DNA of 7,965 bases. Source: Candidatus Schekmanbacteria bacterium GWA2_38_11. Lineage in GTDB: Bacteria > Schekmanbacteria > GWA2-38-11. The notes beneath the pieces are model-generated. The model was not told the DNA's origin. It made no database searches and worked only from the letters and a program-made list of their open reading frames with translations. The DNA lies in NCBI GenBank assembly GCA_001790645.1, contig MGDB01000080.1:2163-10127 (forward strand), read 5' to 3'. Made by a program: the position numbers and the translations under genes. Below, in pieces: positions 5,741-7,965 of the stretch. Numbering within the stretch: position 1 is the first letter of the stretch; every line of letters begins with the position of its first letter.

Positions 5741-7108
5741 TTAGATTTCCCCTCTAAGGAATAACTCTGCAATCTTATAGACATCACCGGCTCCAAGTGT
5801 AATCAGCAGGTCTCCCCTGGATGCTGCTTTACCAATGTATTTTAAAATCTCTTTCCTGTCCGGCATGTAGATCACATTCTTGTGGCCATGGGCAATTATC
5901 CCTTCGTATAATTTGGAGCTATTTATGCCTTCAATCGCTTTCTCTCCTGCCGCATAGATATCAGTTATTATGAGGACATCAGCATCATAGAAAGAAGTAA
6001 AAAACTCTTCCATAAGGTCCTGAGTCCTTGAATAGCGATGGGGCTGGAAAAGGACAATAATCTTCCCATCCCAGTTTTCCCTTGCTGATTTGAGAGTAGC
6101 TCTGATTTCTGTAGGATGATGGCCGTAATCATCTACCACAGTTACACCATGCCTCTGCCCCTTTACCTGGAATCTCCTTTCAATTCCCGAAAACCGCTCC
6201 AAGGCTTCCTTAATGTCACCAAATTTTATTCCAAGCTCAATGCCCACTGCAACAGCAGCAAGGGAGTTATAAATATTATGGGTACCTGAAATATTAAGGC
6301 AGATTCTCCCCAGAATCTTATTGTGTTCAAAAACATCAAACTCAGACCTGAACCCTGAAAAATTTATGCTGTTAGCTGTGTAATCAGCCTGCCCCTTGAG
6401 GCCGTAGGTTATAAACCTCTTCTCTATGCCCGGGATAATGCTCTGAATGTTTTCATCATCCATACATACTACTGAGACACCGTAGAAGGGGACTTTGTTT
6501 ATAAAATCTAAAAAGGTCTCTTTTATCTTTTGTAAACTCCCGTAATAGTCCAGATGCTCCCTGTCTATATTGGTCACAACTGCTATTGACGGAGAAAGCC
6601 TTAAAAAAGAACCGTCACTCTCGTCAGCCTCCGCGACCAGGAAATTCCCCTGGCCAAGTTTTGCATTGGAGCCAAGGCTGTTTAACCTTCCACCTATGAC
6701 AACTGTCGGGTCAAGTTCAGCATGGGCAAGTATCTGAGATATGAGTGATGTGGTCGTGGTCTTGCCGTGAGCCCCTGCAACTGCAATCCCGTATTTCATC
6801 CTCATAAGCTCTGCAAGCATTTCTGCCCGCGGAATAATTGTAATTTTTTTTGCAGCAGCTGATCTTACCTCAACATTTTCTTTTAAAACAGCAGAGGAGA
6901 TAACAACCACATCAGCCCCGTCAACATTCTCAGCCTTGTGGCCTTTATAGATTTTTGCTCCAAGCTTTGCGAGCCTCTTAGTGATTTTTGAGGGTTTGAG
7001 GTCTGAACCGCTGATCTTGTATCCTAAGTTTAACAACACCTCAGCTATCCCGCTCATCCCTATCCCGCCAATACCAACAAAATGTATTTTGAGATCTTTT
7101 TTGTACAT
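5741..7108 (-). CDS. murC: UDP-N-acetylmuramate--L-alanine ligase
   Basis: MurC is the cytoplasmic ATP-dependent ligase that adds L-alanine to UDP-MurNAc, the first amino acid of the stem peptide. The 455 residues match the family's length. The N-terminal UDP-binding domain has FVGIGGIGMSG (10-20). The central ATPase domain has the P-loop AGAHGKTTT (111-119), EADESDGSF (160-168) and TNIDREHLDYYG (179-190). HNIYNSLAA (277-285) and RRFQVKG (311-317) lead into the C-terminal domain with DDYGHHPTE (326-334) and FQPHRYSRT (354-362). It is a single-domain-set MurC, not a fusion with MurB or Ddl. The ATG at 7106-7108 puts the glycine-rich motif at the usual distance, although no convincing Shine-Dalgarno precedes it. 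A 126-base spacer separates it from murG; the next gene starts two bases after its stop. Confidence 0.97.
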   Translation of the reverse strand: MYKKDLKIHFVGIGGIGMSGIAEVLLNLGYKISGSDLKPSKITKRLAKLGAKIYKGHKAENVDGADVVVISSAVLKENVEVRSAAAKKITIIPRAEMLAELMRMKYGIAVAGAHGKTTTTSLISQILAHAELDPTVVIGGRLNSLGSNAKLGQGNFLVAEADESDGSFLRLSPSIAVVTNIDREHLDYYGSLQKIKETFLDFINKVPFYGVSVVCMDDENIQSIIPGIEKRFITYGLKGQADYTANSINFSGFRSEFDVFEHNKILGRICLNISGTHNIYNSLAAVAVGIELGIKFGDIKEALERFSGIERRFQVKGQRHGVTVVDDYGHHPTEIRATLKSARENWDGKIIVLFQPHRYSRTQDLMEEFFTSFYDADVLIITDIYAAGEKAIEGINSSKLYEGIIAHGHKNVIYMPDRKEILKYIGKAASRGDLLITLGAGDVYKIAELFLRGEI

Positions 7109-7121
7109 ACTAATCTATAGA

Positions 7122-7127
7122 ATTATA
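7122..7127 (-). promoter_or_regulatory. Possible -10 box upstream of murC
   Basis: The minus strand reads TATAAT (context GGTTATAATTC), 13 bases before the murC ATG. No consensus -35 hexamer is visible; the positions 17 bases upstream read AGGGAA. If used, the mRNA would be almost leaderless, which would fit the missing ribosome binding site of murC. The AT-rich spacer makes a chance match quite possible. Confidence 0.2.
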
Positions 7128-7154
7128 ACCATATCCACTTCTAATTCCCTTTTC

Positions 7155-7165
7155 TCTCTGTAATC
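7155..7165 (-). repeat. 11-mer shared with the ftsA-ftsZ spacer repeat
   Basis: The minus strand reads GATTACAGAGA, identical to plus-strand 1358-1368 in the palindromic repeat before ftsZ. No second arm is present here, so this would be a fragment or solo unit of that repeat family. Confidence 0.35.
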
Positions 7166-7174
7166 TAATTTAGA

Positions 7175-7240
7175 TATTAGTATTTAGAGTTTTCTACTCC
7201 TTTAGGATTTCGAATTTAGAATTTCTTTACCTCCTTAGGA
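7175..7240 (-). repeat. Imperfect tandem duplication of the murG stop/Shine-Dalgarno-like segment
   Basis: On the minus strand TCCTAA-GGAGG (from 7240) and TCCTAAAGGAG (from 7207) begin copies 33 bases apart. Similarity continues through a TAAAGAAA-like stretch to CTAAAT in both. The first copy includes the murG TAA. Each copy has a Shine-Dalgarno-like sequence (7229-7237 and 7196-7203) with no ATG, GTG or TTG start at a proper distance. Confidence 0.45.
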
Positions 7241-7965
7241 AAAGCCTTCCGCTTTTATTAGCTTCTCGCATTCATCAACTATTCTTGACGTTGCATCTAT
7301 CCTGGAAAACTTGATGCTTTTCTTTTCCATCTCTTCAATTTTATTTCTTTCCATTATCAAACCTGTAACTGCACCGGCTAAGGTTTCCCCGGAGAGTTCC
7401 CTGTCAAGTATCATTAAGGCAGCTCCCCCTTCCACAAGCACCCGCGCATTGAGCTCCTGGTGGTTATTTGCAGCATAAGGGAAAGGAACTAATATTGACG
7501 CCTTGCCGCAGGCTGATATCTCGCTCAAAGTTATAGCTCCGGCACGGCAGAGAACAAGGTCTGAAACTGCGTAAGCATGGTTCATCTCATTTATATAGGG
7601 AGCTACGTAAGACCTTATTTTACTCCTGCTGTAACCCTCTTTGACAAATTCAAAATCAGCCTTGCCTGTCTGGTGCATGATCTGGAGAAGATCAGAATAT
7701 TTTTCAAAATGCGGCAATGCCTTGACAACACTCTGGTTAATCTTTCTTGCACCCTGGCTTCCGCCAAATATAAACAGGGTGAACTGATCATCTCTTAACC
7801 CCCAAAGTTTTAAAGCCTCTTCTTTTGACCCCTTTGTGATATCTTTGCGCACAGGATTACCTGTAACTACGACTTTCTTCTTATTAAAAAATTGCTTTGA
7901 GGACTCAAAATTTATTGCAACTCCCTTTACCACCTTTGCCAATATCCGGTTGGTCATCCCCGGAT
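7235..7965 (-). CDS. murG: Lipid II synthase MurG, C-terminal part (5' end outside window)
   Basis: MurG is the GT28-type glycosyltransferase at the inner face of the cytoplasmic membrane that transfers GlcNAc from UDP-GlcNAc to lipid I, giving lipid II. About 243 residues of the usual ~360 are visible. The frame stays open to the window edge; the first visible residues, PGMTNR, correspond to the family's internal PGxTNR, so the methionine at 7955-7957 is internal and not the start. The UDP-GlcNAc-binding domain shows TGNPVR, FGGSQGARKIN, MHQTGKAD, then the signature SDLVLCRAGAITLSEI followed by GKASILVPFPYAANNHQELNA, with the conserved donor-binding glutamate in SEI. The gene is followed by a 126-base spacer before murC, looser than the overlaps common in this cluster. 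Upstream dcw genes such as ftsW and murD are probably just beyond the right edge. Confidence 0.97.
   Translation of the reverse strand, partial: PGMTNRILAKVVKGVAINFESSKQFFNKKKVVVTGNPVRKDITKGSKEEALKLWGLRDDQFTLFIFGGSQGARKINQSVVKALPHFEKYSDLLQIMHQTGKADFEFVKEGYSRSKIRSYVAPYINEMNHAYAVSDLVLCRAGAITLSEISACGKASILVPFPYAANNHQELNARVLVEGGAALMILDRELSGETLAGAVTGLIMERNKIEEMEKKSIKFSRIDATSRIVDECEKLIKAEGFS

Noticed and set aside
6981..7163. Plus-strand open frame spanning the murC start
   Set aside because: Mostly antisense to the glycine-rich N-terminus of MurC, with a proline-rich shadow translation.
7577..7798. Plus-strand open frame opposite murG
   Set aside because: Antisense to conserved MurG motifs and without supporting signals.
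7955..7957. ATG as the start of murG
   Set aside because: It lies inside the family's PGxTNR motif and the frame stays open to the window edge, so it is an internal methionine.

Overview
This window is the downstream part of a bacterial division and cell wall (dcw) cluster, read entirely on the minus strand. In transcription order, right to left, it holds murG (5' end outside the window), murC, an inositol-monophosphatase-family gene, ddl, ftsQ, ftsA and ftsZ. The left edge carries the last 37 codons of a convergent plus-strand gene that looks like moaA (molybdenum cofactor synthesis). All identifications come from reading motifs in the translations; no search was run.

The organism is a bacterium with a classical peptidoglycan and FtsZ division system and a moderate to low G+C content. 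The gene order murG-murC-(murB)-ddl-ftsQ-ftsA-ftsZ is the one common in Proteobacteria-like and other diderm lineages. The genes show no strong phylum signature. I would guess a poorly sampled diderm group (Nitrospirota-, Desulfobacterota- or Schekmanbacteria-like), with low confidence.

Layout: 1-116 moaA 3' end (+); 138-1304 ftsZ; 1305-1464 a repeat-rich spacer; 1465-2700 ftsA, with a probable TTG start; 2728-2760 a possible 10-codon mini-ORF; 2757-3620 ftsQ; 3607-4545 ddl, overlapping ftsQ; 4546-4769 a spacer holding a MITE-like palindromic element; 4770-5738 the phosphatase gene; 5741-7108 murC; 7109-7234 an AT-rich spacer; 7235-7965 murG (partial). No stretch without a gene exceeds 300 bases.

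How the genes work together: MurG makes lipid II on the inner membrane face. MurC adds L-Ala to UDP-MurNAc. Ddl makes the D-Ala-D-Ala dipeptide for the same precursor. FtsQ links the divisome to septal wall synthesis. FtsA anchors FtsZ filaments to the membrane. The main oddity is that murB, usually between murC and ddl, is absent and a phosphatase-family gene occupies its place. That gene is translationally coupled to murC and followed by an insertion-like repeat. Further points of interest are a second C-terminal-peptide-like motif in FtsZ, a coupled mini-ORF before ftsA, a possibly repeat-derived FtsQ tail, and palindromic repeats in the spacers. I found no defence system, CRISPR array, RNA gene or clearly new system here.
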